A stretch of 50,624 nucleotides of DNA from Actinomycetota bacterium (GCA_009885805.1 VFJZ01000084.1:1-50624), one strand, 5' to 3'. Positions 38,905-47,783 are shown, numbered from the stretch's first letter. A program made the numbers and translations. Notes: generated by a model from the sequence alone, not told the origin.

Positions 38905-39696
38905 CTAGAGGACGATCCGCCGCTCGGACGGTTCGAGGTTGTCGTAGTTGTAGAGGACCTTCCCGCACACGAACTTCTGGAACGACGGCGGCGTGCCGAG
39001 CTCGTAGATACGGAACTTGCGTTCGATCAGCTCCGTGTCGGCGTCGGTCCACTCGCCGGGCACGCAATCGACCCCGAGCGACTTGACCTTGCCCCCCACG
39101 TAGATGGTGCCGTCGTACATCGAGTCGCCGAGCCCGGGCCCGGCGTCGCCGCAGATGATCATGCGGCCGCGTTGCATCATGAAGCCGGTGTTCGACCCGA
39201 CGGAGTCGCCGATGATGATCGTGCCGCCCTTCTGGTCGATGCCCGTGCGCGCACCGACGCGACCGCGGACGACGAGGTCGCCGCCGCGCATCGCAGCGCC
39301 GGTCAGCGAGCCGCCGTTCCCGTCGACGACGACGACGCCGCTCATCATGTTCTCGCAGCTCGACCAGCCCACGCGACCCGTAATGTGGATCTCGGGGCCG
39401 TCGATCAGCCCGCAGCCGAAGTACCCGAGCGAGCCCTCGAACGTGATCCGGCAGCGCTGGAGGATGCCGACGCCGAGCGAGTGCTTGGAGCCGGGATTCC
39501 GGACCGTGACGGCGCGAACGCCCTCCTCGTAGACGAGCCGGCGCAACTCGAGGTTGATCAGGCGCGTCGTCAGATCCTTCGCGTCGAAGACGGCGCGGCC
39601 GTCGGCGATCTCGGCCACGCGCGGCGCCTCGGCGTTCGGCTCCGCGAGCCCGCGCGCGTCATACGAGATCCTGCGCTCACCAACTAGAGACTCCAT
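38905..39696 (-). CDS. Glutamate-synthase-like GXGXG-domain subunit (GlxC/MgsB-like)
   Basis: A 263-aa beta-helix protein equal to the C-terminal structural domain of glutamate synthase. Repeating Gly-rich strands are evident: GSLGYFGCGLIDGPEIHITG, GVVVVDGNGGSLTGAAMRGG, DLVVRGRVGARTGID, GTIIIGDSVGSNTGFMMQRG, GPGLGDSMYDGTIYVGGKV. ATG 39696 lies within the end of the amidotransferase gene (13-base overlap) and has GGAGG 7 bases upstream. It probably scaffolds the complex and does not itself catalyse. Confidence 0.9.
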   Translation of the reverse strand: MESLVGERRISYDARGLAEPNAEAPRVAEIADGRAVFDAKDLTTRLINLELRRLVYEEGVRAVTVRNPGSKHSLGVGILQRCRITFEGSLGYFGCGLIDGPEIHITGRVGWSSCENMMSGVVVVDGNGGSLTGAAMRGGDLVVRGRVGARTGIDQKGGTIIIGDSVGSNTGFMMQRGRMIICGDAGPGLGDSMYDGTIYVGGKVKSLGVDCVPGEWTDADTELIERKFRIYELGTPPSFQKFVCGKVLYNYDNLEPSERRIVL

Positions 39697-40616
39697 ACCA
39701 GCACCTCCGCCTCATACGGGTCGTAGGTGTCGATCTCGTGGTCGATGATCGCGCGGATCGCGATCTCCTCCGACGCGAGCGCCACCATCTCGTCGGACTC
39801 GAACAGCACCAGCGGCTTTGCCGCCAGCTCGTCCTTGCAGACGCCGAGAGCGTCCTTCGTGACGCAGATGTACGTGAAGACGCCGTCCAGATCCTCGAGG
39901 CTCTTGCGCATCGCCTCGGACAGCGTCAGGCCCTCGCTCATCTTCTCCGCCAGGTAGACGGCGATGATCTCGGAGTCGCACTCGGACTGGAAGCGCCGGC
40001 CGTTTCGTTCGAGCCGGCGACGCCAGTAGAAGTAGTTCGTCAGCTGCCCGTTGTGGACAACGGCGATGTCGCCGAACGGGTACGCCCAGTACGGGTGCGC
40101 GCCCGAGATGTCGACGTCGGACTCGGTCGCCATCCGCACGTGGCCGATCGCGTGCGTGCCGGTGAAGCCGTCGAGCGCGTACTGCTCGCCGACCGTCTCG
40201 GCGTCGCCGAGGTCCTTGATGATCTCCAGCGACTGCCCGATCGACAGCACCTCGGCACCCGGCACGTCCTCGACCAGGTCGGTGAGCAGCTTCAGGTCGC
40301 CGCCGTACTGCACGACGGCGCGGAACGCGTACTCGGTCTCCGCCTCCACCGACTGCAGCCGGCCGCCGGCCTGCTCGATGCGCGCCTCGACCTCGGCCCG
40401 GTGCTTCTGCAGCCGGGCCTGAAAGTCGTAGTCGCGCGCATCGTTCGCGTCAGCCAGCTTGTACCGCATGACGACCGTTCCGCTGCTGCTACGCCCGTAG
40501 AGGGCGTACCCCGTCGAGTCGGGGCCGCGGTGCTTCATCGACTGCAGCATCGCGATCATGTCGCGGCCGATGTTGCGTGAGCCGTCGCGGTAGATGATCC
40601 CTGCGATTCCGCACAT
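39684..40616 (-). CDS. Class II glutamine amidotransferase subunit (GlxB/MgsA-like)
   Basis: 310 aa beginning MCGIAGIIYRDG, so Cys2 becomes the N-terminal nucleophile after methionine removal. MKHRGPDSTGYALYG, THAIGHVRMATESDVDISGA, HPYWAYPFGDIAVVHNGQLT and ECDSEIIAVYLAEKM are typical of the Ntn glutaminase domain. It hydrolyses glutamine and channels ammonia to the FMN subunit. Located between the glutamine-synthetase-like and GXGXG genes in the same operon. Confidence 0.91.
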   Translation of the reverse strand: MCGIAGIIYRDGSRNIGRDMIAMLQSMKHRGPDSTGYALYGRSSSGTVVMRYKLADANDARDYDFQARLQKHRAEVEARIEQAGGRLQSVEAETEYAFRAVVQYGGDLKLLTDLVEDVPGAEVLSIGQSLEIIKDLGDAETVGEQYALDGFTGTHAIGHVRMATESDVDISGAHPYWAYPFGDIAVVHNGQLTNYFYWRRRLERNGRRFQSECDSEIIAVYLAEKMSEGLTLSEAMRKSLEDLDGVFTYICVTKDALGVCKDELAAKPLVLFESDEMVALASEEIAIRAIIDHEIDTYDPYEAEVLVWSL

Positions 40617-40649
40617 GGGCCTCTCCCGTCGTTGTCGTTGTCCGCCCCG

Positions 40650-42044
40650 CTACGGGAGGATGTCGAGGTACTCCTCGCGGTCCCAGTCGGAGACCGTCGC
40701 GCAGTAGCGCTCCCATTCGTCGCGCTTGTAGTGGCGGAACACCTTGTACATCTCGCCCGGCATCGCCGACTGGATCAGCGGATCGTCATCGAGGGCGTCG
40801 AGCGCGTCACCGAGGGTCATCGGGATCCTCCTGACCTCCTTGCCCTCGGCCATCGCCTCGTAGATGTTCCGCTCCTCCGGCTGACCGGGGTCGATCTGGT
40901 TCGTGATGCCGTCGTCCATCGCCATGATCAGCGCCGCCAGCGACAGGTACGGATTCACGGCCGAGTCGACCGAGCGGTACTCGAAGCGGCCGGGCGCCGA
41001 GACGCGCAGCGCGGTCGTCCGGTTCTGGAAGCCCCAGTCCGCGAAGACGGGCGCCCAGAAGCCCGTGTCCCAGAGTCGACGGTAGGAGTTGACCGTCGGC
41101 GCCGTGATCGCGGTCAGCGCGCCGAGGTGCTTCATGATGCCGCCGATCGCCCAGAGGCCGATCTGCGACGGCTTCTGCAGATCGCTGCCCTCGGGCATGA
41201 AGGTGTTCTCGTCGCCGCGCCAGAGCGAGATGTTGTGGTGACAACCGTTCGCGGACACGCCCATGAACGGCTTCGGCATGAAGCAGGGGAAGACGTTGAA
41301 CTCGCGTCCGACCTGCTTGCAGACCTGCCGGAACGTCGACAGGTTGTCCGCGGTCCGCTCGGCGCGGTCGAAGTTGAAGTTGAGCTCGAGCTGCCCCGGC
41401 GCATCCTCGTGGTCGCCCTGGATCATGTCGAGGCCGAGACCGCCGCAGTACTCCATCACCTTGTGGATGATCGGCTGGAACTCGGAGAACTGGTCGATGT
41501 GGTAGCAGTAGGGCTTCGAGACGCCCTCGACGGCCGGCGTGCCGTCGTCGTTCATCTTCAGCCACATCATCTCGGGCTCGGTGCCGGCGCGCAGGTGCAG
41601 ACCCGTCCGCGACTCGAACTCGGCCGCGATGCGCTGCAGGTTGCCGCGGCAGTCGGCCGTCAGATGCGCACCGGGATCGACGCGCTCCTCGCGGTTGCGG
41701 AAACAGACGCACCAGACGCGGGCGACGCGCTTGTCCCAGGGCAGCGTCATGAACGTCTCGGGCTGCGGGATGCCGACCAGTTCCTTCGCCTCCGGGCCGT
41801 AGCCGATGTAGTCGCCGTGCCGGTCGACGAAGAGGTTGGCCATGGCGCCGTAGACGAGCTGGAACCCCTTGCGGGCGGTCGTCTCCCAGTGCTTCGCCGG
41901 GATGCCCTTGCCCATGATCCGGCCGGTGACGGAGACGAACTGGTAGTAGACGTACTCGATACCTTCCGCGTCGATCTTCGCCCGCACCGCGCGGACTGCC
42001 TCGTCACGGCCATCAGCGCCGACGAAGCGCTCGAGATCGGTCAT
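40650..42044 (-). CDS. Glutamine synthetase homologue (type III GlnT/GmaS-like)
   Basis: 464 aa starting at ATG 42044, with AAGGAGG 7 bases upstream; longer frames to 42710 are not coding. Glutamine synthetase landmarks are AGTEPEMMWLK, GDHEDAPGQLELNFNFD, PKPFMGVSANGCHHNISLWR and SAPGRFEYRSVDSAVNPYLS. In this cluster it is the first gene before the split glutamate-synthase modules, an order reminiscent of genes for gamma-glutamylmethylamide synthetase in the N-methylglutamate route. It could therefore ligate an amine rather than ammonia to glutamate; that specificity is inferred. It is transcribed from its own promoter at 42107-42135. Confidence 0.9.
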   Translation of the reverse strand: MTDLERFVGADGRDEAVRAVRAKIDAEGIEYVYYQFVSVTGRIMGKGIPAKHWETTARKGFQLVYGAMANLFVDRHGDYIGYGPEAKELVGIPQPETFMTLPWDKRVARVWCVCFRNREERVDPGAHLTADCRGNLQRIAAEFESRTGLHLRAGTEPEMMWLKMNDDGTPAVEGVSKPYCYHIDQFSEFQPIIHKVMEYCGGLGLDMIQGDHEDAPGQLELNFNFDRAERTADNLSTFRQVCKQVGREFNVFPCFMPKPFMGVSANGCHHNISLWRGDENTFMPEGSDLQKPSQIGLWAIGGIMKHLGALTAITAPTVNSYRRLWDTGFWAPVFADWGFQNRTTALRVSAPGRFEYRSVDSAVNPYLSLAALIMAMDDGITNQIDPGQPEERNIYEAMAEGKEVRRIPMTLGDALDALDDDPLIQSAMPGEMYKVFRHYKRDEWERYCATVSDWDREEYLDILP

Positions 42045-42080
42045 CTGATTGCCTCCTTCTCCCACAGCAGCGAAGCGGAC

Positions 42081-42102
42081 GGCACCTTTGCCGCCACGCG
42101 AC
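42081..42102. repeat. Diverged copy of the palindrome arm in the GS leader
   Basis: The plus strand here matches the right arm of the 36929-36973 palindrome at 19 of 22 positions (shared start GGCACCTTT, shared core CGCCACGC). It lies in the predicted 5' leader of the glutamine-synthetase-like transcript, at the other end of the same operon. The partner arm is not retained, but a small CGGCA/TGCCG hairpin exists within it. Confidence 0.5.
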
Positions 42103-42106
42103 GGCG

Positions 42107-42135
42107 AGCGTACGGCCTCACGCCACCTCTGGCAA
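42107..42135 (-). promoter_or_regulatory. Promoter of the GS-amidotransferase-glutamate synthase operon
   Basis: On the minus strand TTGCCA (complement of 42130-42135) and TACGCT (complement of 42107-42112) are separated by 17 bases. The transcript would begin near 42100, giving a leader of about 56 bases before ATG 42044 that contains the 22-base repeat arm and AAGGAGG. The 222-base region to 42266 is divergent and must also hold the promoter for the gene at 42267, where TAGAAT (42234-42239) is the best -10 but has no good -35. Confidence 0.55.
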
Positions 42136-42266
42136 GAACGCAACGTGCACACCGCGACGCGCGAGGTGGAGGTTTCGAACACATCCGGTCGCTCCCGCCC
42201 GGCTTGGTCGACCGCGATACTGTTGCCGCGCACTAGAATCCGACGGCTGACGAGCAAGGAGTGGGT

Positions 42267-43634
42267 ATGGCAAAGGTCGCAGACGAGGCGAAGTCGGGGC
42301 TCGATCCCCTGTTCGACCCCGAGTTCTTCTTCGACGACGAGCAGCGGGACCTCAGGCGTCAGCTGATCGAGATCTGCGAGCGCGACATCCGTCCGCTGGC
42401 CGATGCGAACGATCGGACGTCGACCTTCCCGCGCAAGAGCCTCGAGGCGCTCGGGCCGTTCCTCGGCCTGCTCCTGCCGAAGGAGTGGGGCGGCCTCGGC
42501 CAGAGCCACACGATGTTCGGCTCCGTGGTCGAGACGATCGCGCGCTACGGCGACGCCTCGTGTGCGATGTGCTACGTGATGCACATCGGCGCGGTCGAGG
42601 CGATCCGCCTCTGCGCGACGCCGTTCCACATCGAGACCTACCTCAAGCGGGTCGTCCCCGAGCGTCTGATCGGAACGCTCTCGTACTCCGATCCGGAGAC
42701 CGGGTCGCACTTCTGGTACCCGATCGCGTCGGGTGCGACACGCGTCGACGGCGGCTTCAAGGTGACGAAGAAGGCATCGTGGGCGACCTCCGGCGGCTTC
42801 GCCGACTTCTACGTCTTCCAGACGACCTCGCCCGACTTCAAGGCGTACTCCGACCTCACCGTCTGGGTCTGTGACGCGAAGGACGCGGAGGCGAAGCCCG
42901 GCGAGTGGGATGCCCTCGGTCTGCGCGGCAACCAGTCCGGCTCGCTGCTGATCGACGACAAGTTCATGTCCTCAGACCAGCTCGTCGGGCGCGTCGGCGA
43001 CGGCGCCTGGTCGAACGACGAGGGCGTTGACCCGTTCTTCCTGATCGGCTCGTCCGGCTGCTGGAGCGGCATCGCGCTCGGCGCGATCGACATCGCGATC
43101 CGCCACACGACCAGAAAGACGCACAAGGACGTCGGCCTGCGGGTCTGCGACTACCCGACGATCCAGGACGCGGTCGGTGAGGCGATCATCGACACGAACA
43201 TGGTGCGGGCGATGCACTACTCCGTCGCGAAGGCGATGGACAACGTCACCGACAACGGGCAGCGGACGCTCGAACTGGGCGAGTACGCCCGCGGCGACTA
43301 CCTGCCATGGCTCTGGCAGCTGAAGTTCGCGGCGGCGAAGAACGTCGCGCACGTCGTCGACAAGATGCTGCACTGCACCGGCGGCTCCGGGTTCAAGCGC
43401 GAGCCGTTGCAGATCGAGCGGTACCTGCGCGACGGCAAGGCCGGGTGGGTGATGGGGCCGACGAACGAGGTGCTGCGGCAGTTCGTCGGCAAGACCGCGC
43501 TGCTCGGTATGGACTCGCTCGACTACTGGAACCAGGTCGTCAACTGGCGCGCGATCACGAACGAGACCAAGAAGCTGACGGCCGAGGAGAAGCGCGAGTT
43601 CGCGGCGCGCCTGCTCGCGGAGGCCGAGGAGTGA
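42267..43634 (+). CDS. Acyl-CoA dehydrogenase-fold flavoprotein, possible two-component monooxygenase
   Basis: 455 aa starting at ATG 42267, with AAGGAG 5 bases upstream. Fold markers are FLGLLLPKEWGGLGQSHTMF, GTLSYSDPETGSHFWYP, LGLRGNQSGSLLIDD and the C-terminal HCTGGSGFKREPLQIERYLR, DGKAGWVMGPTNEVLRQFVG. A Glu in KREP lies near where acyl-CoA dehydrogenases place the catalytic base, though the spacing differs by one. The next gene, 10 bases on, is a flavin reductase. This pairing is typical of reduced-flavin monooxygenases with the acyl-CoA dehydrogenase fold (DszC-like). Whether it oxygenates an amine or sulfur compound or dehydrogenates a CoA thioester cannot be decided here. Confidence 0.85.
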   Translation: MAKVADEAKSGLDPLFDPEFFFDDEQRDLRRQLIEICERDIRPLADANDRTSTFPRKSLEALGPFLGLLLPKEWGGLGQSHTMFGSVVETIARYGDASCAMCYVMHIGAVEAIRLCATPFHIETYLKRVVPERLIGTLSYSDPETGSHFWYPIASGATRVDGGFKVTKKASWATSGGFADFYVFQTTSPDFKAYSDLTVWVCDAKDAEAKPGEWDALGLRGNQSGSLLIDDKFMSSDQLVGRVGDGAWSNDEGVDPFFLIGSSGCWSGIALGAIDIAIRHTTRKTHKDVGLRVCDYPTIQDAVGEAIIDTNMVRAMHYSVAKAMDNVTDNGQRTLELGEYARGDYLPWLWQLKFAAAKNVAHVVDKMLHCTGGSGFKREPLQIERYLRDGKAGWVMGPTNEVLRQFVGKTALLGMDSLDYWNQVVNWRAITNETKKLTAEEKREFAARLLAEAEE

Positions 43635-43644
43635 CCGCGTCTCG

Positions 43645-44220
43645 ATGACGGTCGACCCGCAGGTGCTGCGATCGGTGATGGCGTCGTACCCCACCGGCGT
43701 CACCATCGTCACCTCGCAGCACGACGGTCAGCTGTGCGGCATGGCCGCGAACTCGTTCACGAGCGTCTCGCTCGACCCGCCGATCGTCCTCGTCTGCTGC
43801 CAACGGCACGCCCGCACCGCCGAGGCCGCGAAGCGCTCGGGCCGATTCGCGATCCACATCCTCCGCCACGACCAGGTCGATCACGCGCGGGCGTTCGTCG
43901 GGCGCGACGCGCAGCGCTTCGACGCGGTCCCGCACGATGTCGACGCGAACGGCGTGCCGATCCTGCGCGACTGGCTCGCGCTGATCGTCTGCGACACCTA
44001 CTCGGTGATGGTGGCCGGCGACCACGAGGTCCTGTTCGGGGAGATCACGCACTGCGAGCGGGTCGACGCCGCTCCCCTCCTGTTCCACGAGAGCGCGCTG
44101 AAGATGCTGCCGAAGCTACCCGCGCTCGGGCCGACGGCGGCCGCGGCAGCCGACGACGACGATCTCTACGACTCGCTCGTACGGGTGCTGGCGCCGCCCA
44201 TCAGGCCGCCTCGCTCGTAA
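43645..44220 (+). CDS. Flavin reductase (HpaC/DIM6-like)
   Basis: 191 aa. The flavin-binding split-barrel sequence is clear: VMASYPTGVTIVTSQHDGQL, CGMAANSFTSVSLDPPIVLV and VLFGEITHCERVDAAPLLFH. It reduces FMN or FAD with NAD(P)H and hands the reduced flavin to a partner oxygenase, most likely the protein encoded just upstream. An acidic linker (AADDDDLYDSL) ends the protein. Its 3' end overlaps the convergent GGDEF gene by 20 bases. Confidence 0.88.
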   Translation: MTVDPQVLRSVMASYPTGVTIVTSQHDGQLCGMAANSFTSVSLDPPIVLVCCQRHARTAEAAKRSGRFAIHILRHDQVDHARAFVGRDAQRFDAVPHDVDANGVPILRDWLALIVCDTYSVMVAGDHEVLFGEITHCERVDAAPLLFHESALKMLPKLPALGPTAAAAADDDDLYDSLVRVLAPPIRPPRS

Positions 44221-45829
44221 CCAGGCGGACGTTGGCACAGGCGAGCCCGGCGACCGTCGCGATGACCTCGAGGAGCCGCTCGTCGTCACGGTCGAAGCGG
44301 GACGGGAGCGCCGAGACGATGACCAGTGCACCCCGGCCAGCCGCGAACGGCGCCGCGACAGCGCCGTGGAGTGGGCCACCGGCGAATGCGGGTACGACCT
44401 CGGCGACGTCATCGACGAGGAAGGCGCGACCTTCGGTCTCGGCCTGGGCGGCGAGGCCCCTGAGACCAGCGTCGGCCGACGGCCCGTCGCGAGCCACGAT
44501 CTCGCCGTCGAAGATGACGGCGCCCGCGTCGTGCGGCAGGGCGACGGCGAGCTCGGCGAGGACAACGGCGCCGATCGCCGCCACCGTTCGGGCGGCCCCG
44601 AGCGCGACCGCGAGCTGCTGCAGGTGGCGCATCTGTTCGAACGAGCGGCGACCTCGCGCCGCCATCGAGTCGCCCTGCGTCCGGCGGGCGAGCAGCCGCT
44701 CGTCGGCCAGCGTGATGCGGTCCTTGCCAAGCCGCTTCGCCTCGTACAGCGCCGCGTCGGCCGACGCGAGCAGGTCGCGGACGGTCTCGCCGTCCTCGGG
44801 GAAACCGGCGACGCCGAGCGAGCAGGTCAGCTTCCAGCCGTCCACCGGCTGCGCCGCAAGCGCCCGCTGTAGTCGCCGGCAGACGGTGCGCGCGTTCGCC
44901 TTGGACGCACCGGGCAGCAGCAGCGCGAACTCCTCGCCGCCGACTCGATAGGCGCGGTCGTCCGGCCGCACGCCACCTTCGAGGAGACGTCCGACGAGAC
45001 GCAGCGCGTCGTCGCCGGCGACGTGCCCGCGGCGGTCGTTGAGGTCCTTGAAGTCGTCGAGGTCGGCGACGACGAGCGTGAACTCCTCGCCGGTGGCCCG
45101 GCATGCGTCGATCAGCGCCGCGCCGTCCTCGTGGAAGCGGCGGTGGTTCGGAAGGCCGGTGAGGGCGTCCGTGAGGGATGCCACAACGATCGCGTGGTAG
45201 CGCTCGAGGCTCGCGTGGACCGTCGCGACATGGCTGCCGACCAGTTCGGCCGCGGTCAGCCGCTCCGGGTCGAGCGCGCGTTCCGGCCGCGGCACCTGGA
45301 TCGGCGCGAGCGACGAACCGGCGGCGATCGCCAGCGTGTCCTCGACCGCTTCCGGGTGCGCGGCGGCACCGTCGAGGCGCCAGCTGAGGACGTCGGACGC
45401 CGTCGTCGTCCAGGCTGTCTCGACCCCGACGAGCCCGGCCACGACACCGCACGCCGCGAGCAACAGGTCAGCCGGATCGGTGTGGCGGGCGAGCCGGACG
45501 AGCGCCCACGACAGATCGTCCGCCGCGTCCCCATCGCGGCGGCGCTGCTCGGGGCGATCGAGGGCGTCGTCGAAGGCATGGACCTCGGCGGCGAACGTCG
45601 TGCGGACCTCGGCAGCGATGTCGCCATCCGCCATCAGGACGGCACGCCCCGGACGAGCGCTACCGGCTGGGAGTCGCTGCACGACGGCGGAGCAGCCCGC
45701 GTGGGCGATGAGTTCGAGCTGACCGTCGCTCTCCACGTAGAGGGCGAGGCGGACGTCGGCACCGGCGCCGTCGCGCAGCCGGCGGACCAGCGCTTCCGCG
45801 AGTTCCGGCGCGTGCCGTGTACTGGCCAC
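44201..45829 (-). CDS. Diguanylate cyclase with C-terminal GAF domain
   Basis: 542 aa starting at GTG 45829, preceded by TACGGT with a 7-base gap. The N-terminal 200 residues look like a degenerate GAF/sensor region. The GGDEF domain (about 215-380) is complete: DALTGLPNHRRFHEDG, VVADLDDFKDLNDRRGHVAG and the active signature YRVGGEEFALLLPG, with SLGVAGFPEDGETVRDLLAS. The C-terminal 150 residues form a second GAF-like domain. It probably makes cyclic di-GMP in response to a cytosolic ligand; no TM segment is evident. The start is only 23 bases from the divergent dehydrogenase start. Confidence 0.91.
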   Translation of the reverse strand: MASTRHAPELAEALVRRLRDGAGADVRLALYVESDGQLELIAHAGCSAVVQRLPAGSARPGRAVLMADGDIAAEVRTTFAAEVHAFDDALDRPEQRRRDGDAADDLSWALVRLARHTDPADLLLAACGVVAGLVGVETAWTTTASDVLSWRLDGAAAHPEAVEDTLAIAAGSSLAPIQVPRPERALDPERLTAAELVGSHVATVHASLERYHAIVVASLTDALTGLPNHRRFHEDGAALIDACRATGEEFTLVVADLDDFKDLNDRRGHVAGDDALRLVGRLLEGGVRPDDRAYRVGGEEFALLLPGASKANARTVCRRLQRALAAQPVDGWKLTCSLGVAGFPEDGETVRDLLASADAALYEAKRLGKDRITLADERLLARRTQGDSMAARGRRSFEQMRHLQQLAVALGAARTVAAIGAVVLAELAVALPHDAGAVIFDGEIVARDGPSADAGLRGLAAQAETEGRAFLVDDVAEVVPAFAGGPLHGAVAAPFAAGRGALVIVSALPSRFDRDDERLLEVIATVAGLACANVRLVTSEAA

Positions 45830-45836
45830 GTGTCCA

Positions 45837-45846
45837 ACCGTACACT
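45837..45846. promoter_or_regulatory. Overlapping divergent -10 boxes
   Basis: TACGGT (minus strand, complement of 45837-45842) ends 7 bases before GTG 45829. TACACT (plus strand, 45841-45846) ends 6 bases before ATG 45853. The two boxes share the TA at 45841-45842, so polymerase can occupy only one at a time. Both transcripts would be leaderless, and expression of the cyclase and the dehydrogenase should be mutually exclusive at the promoter. Confidence 0.55.
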
Positions 45847-45852
45847 GCGAGG

Positions 45853-46971
45853 ATGGTCCTGGAGCAGATGGCCGCCGCCGGGCACGAGCAGGTCGTCTTC
45901 CACGCGGATGACCGGACGGGCCTGCGTGCGATCATCGCGATCCACTCGACGGCGCTCGGGCCGGCGCTCGGCGGTGTCCGTTTCTGGCAGTACGCGAGCG
46001 AGGCAGACGCCGTGCGCGACGCACTGCGCCTGAGCGAGGCGATGACGCTGAAGGCGGCGGCCGCCGGTCTTGACCAGGGTGGCGGCAAGGCGGTCGTGCT
46101 GATCGACCCGGCACGACCGCGCGACGAGGCAACGCTGCGCGCCCTCGGGCGCGCGATCGACGAACTCGGCGGCCGCTACATCGCGGCCGAGGATGTCGGA
46201 GCGACGCCGCGCGACATGAACTGGATCGCGCTCGAGACGCCATGGGTGACCGGTGTGGACGAGGCTGACGGCGGCTCGGGCGACCCTTCGCCGATGACGG
46301 CGATCGGCGTCCTGCACGGGATCCGCGCAGCGCTCCGTGAGGTCTTCGGCGACCCGTCGCCGGCGGGGCGTCACGTCGCCGTCCAGGGGACCGGACACGT
46401 CGGGTCGAACGCCGTCCGCCTCCTCGTCGAGGCGGGCGCTCGTGTCACCGTCGCCGACGTCCGCCCGGAGGGGCCGGACGCCCTCGCCTCGGAGCTCGGC
46501 GTCGAGATCGTCGCGCCCGAGGAGATCGTCCGCCTCGACTGCGACGTCCTCTCCCCCTGCGCGCTCGGCGCCGTCTTCACGGCGACGACGATCCCACAGC
46601 TGCGGTGCCGCGCGATCGCGGGCGCCGCGAACAATCAGCTGGAGACGCCGGCCGACGGCGACGCCCTGCACGCGCGCGGCGTCGTCTACGCGCCCGACTT
46701 CGTCGTCAGCGCCGGCGGGATCATCAACATCGCCGGCGAGTTCGGCGGGTACGACCGCGCGCGGCAGGAGCTGCGGACGCGCGCCATCGAGGAGACGGTC
46801 GGGCGCGTGTTCGATCTCGCCCGCGAACGTGGCACCTCCCCGGCCCGCGCGGCGGAGCTGTTCGCGCGCGAGCGGATCGCGGCGGTCGCGCCGCTCGCGG
46901 GTCGCTGGCGGCCGGGCGCGCGGACGGCGTGGTCGCAGGGCCGGCCGCTGGAGCGGCTGCGCGGCGCGTGA
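45853..46971 (+). CDS. Leu/Val/Phe/Glu dehydrogenase family protein
   Basis: A 372-aa oxidative deaminase. ALGPALGGVRFWQYASEADA, MTLKAAAAGLDQGGGKAVVL (with the two catalytic lysines), YIAAEDVGATPRDMNWIA, and the NAD motif HVAVQGTGHVGSNAVRLLVE are typical, followed by VLSPCALGAVF and GAANNQL. Length fits leucine/valine dehydrogenases better than glutamate dehydrogenase. It interconverts branched-chain or aromatic amino acids and 2-oxo acids with NAD. Leaderless start at ATG 45853. The TGA overlaps the GTG of the rhomboid gene. Confidence 0.93.
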   Translation: MVLEQMAAAGHEQVVFHADDRTGLRAIIAIHSTALGPALGGVRFWQYASEADAVRDALRLSEAMTLKAAAAGLDQGGGKAVVLIDPARPRDEATLRALGRAIDELGGRYIAAEDVGATPRDMNWIALETPWVTGVDEADGGSGDPSPMTAIGVLHGIRAALREVFGDPSPAGRHVAVQGTGHVGSNAVRLLVEAGARVTVADVRPEGPDALASELGVEIVAPEEIVRLDCDVLSPCALGAVFTATTIPQLRCRAIAGAANNQLETPADGDALHARGVVYAPDFVVSAGGIINIAGEFGGYDRARQELRTRAIEETVGRVFDLARERGTSPARAAELFARERIAAVAPLAGRWRPGARTAWSQGRPLERLRGA

Positions 46972-47783
46972 TCCCGCTGCGCGACAACGTGCCGACGCTC
47001 CGGCGCCCGATCGTCGTGTGGGCGCTGATCGCGATCAACGTCGCGATCTTCCTGTTCTCGATCAGCCGCCCGGATCTGTCGCTGCCCCGATACGACCGGG
47101 AGGGCACCGCGCGCGTCAGCGGGTTCGACGCGATCACGCTCGAGTTCGGCTTCACGCCGTGTGAGCTGGCATCCGACTGCGAGCGGGGCGGGTACGGGGA
47201 GACGCTCAAGGCCGGGTCGGGCAACCTCGACGACGTCGTCGAGGTCAGGGTCGAGCGCCAGCCCGTGTGGCTGACCCTCGTCTCCGCCATGTTCATGCAC
47301 GGCGGCTGGCTGCACCTGATCGGCAACATGCTGTTCCTGTTCGTCTTCGGCAACAACGTCGAGGACGCGATGTCGCGGCTCAGGTTCCTGCTGTTCTACC
47401 TCCTCTCGGGCCTGGCCGCCTCGCTGACGCAGTTCGCCATCGACGCCACCTCGGAGGTGCCGAACATCGGCGCCTCGGGGGCGATCGCCGGCGTCCTCGG
47501 CGGCTACCTGCTGCTGCACCCGAGGGCGCGGGTCCTGACGGCGGTGCCGCTCTTGGTGTTCATCTACCTGGCCGAACTGCCAGCCGCGTTCGTGCTGATC
47601 ACCTGGTTCGGGTTGCAGGTGCTCGACGGCTCGGCCGGGCTCGTCAACCCCGACGTCTCGTTCGGCATCGCCTACTTCGCTCACATCGGCGGCTTCGTCG
47701 CCGGATTCCTGCTGGCGTGGCCGCTGGCGCGGGCTATGGCAGGACGACGACGCGGTCGGCCTCCAACCGCGCGTTTGGCGTGA
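46968..47783 (+). CDS. Rhomboid-family intramembrane serine protease
   Basis: 271 aa starting at GTG 46968 (GTGA overlap). Six to seven TM segments. FMHGGWLHLIGNMLFLFVFG (with conserved His and Asn), the catalytic serine in NIGASGAIAGVLGGYLLL and the catalytic histidine in YFAHIGGFVAGFLLAW complete the rhomboid dyad. A loop of about 60 residues between TM1 and TM2 contains two cysteines (CELASDC) that could form an extracellular disulfide. Substrates unknown. Its 3' end overlaps the convergent next gene by 50 bases. Confidence 0.93.
   Translation: MIPLRDNVPTLRRPIVVWALIAINVAIFLFSISRPDLSLPRYDREGTARVSGFDAITLEFGFTPCELASDCERGGYGETLKAGSGNLDDVVEVRVERQPVWLTLVSAMFMHGGWLHLIGNMLFLFVFGNNVEDAMSRLRFLLFYLLSGLAASLTQFAIDATSEVPNIGASGAIAGVLGGYLLLHPRARVLTAVPLLVFIYLAELPAAFVLITWFGLQVLDGSAGLVNPDVSFGIAYFAHIGGFVAGFLLAWPLARAMAGRRRGRPPTARLA

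Noticed and set aside
31923-44220. Complete N-methylglutamate pathway
   Set aside because: The SoxA-, SoxD- and SoxG-like dehydrogenase subunits are missing from the window, so only a partial resemblance can be claimed.
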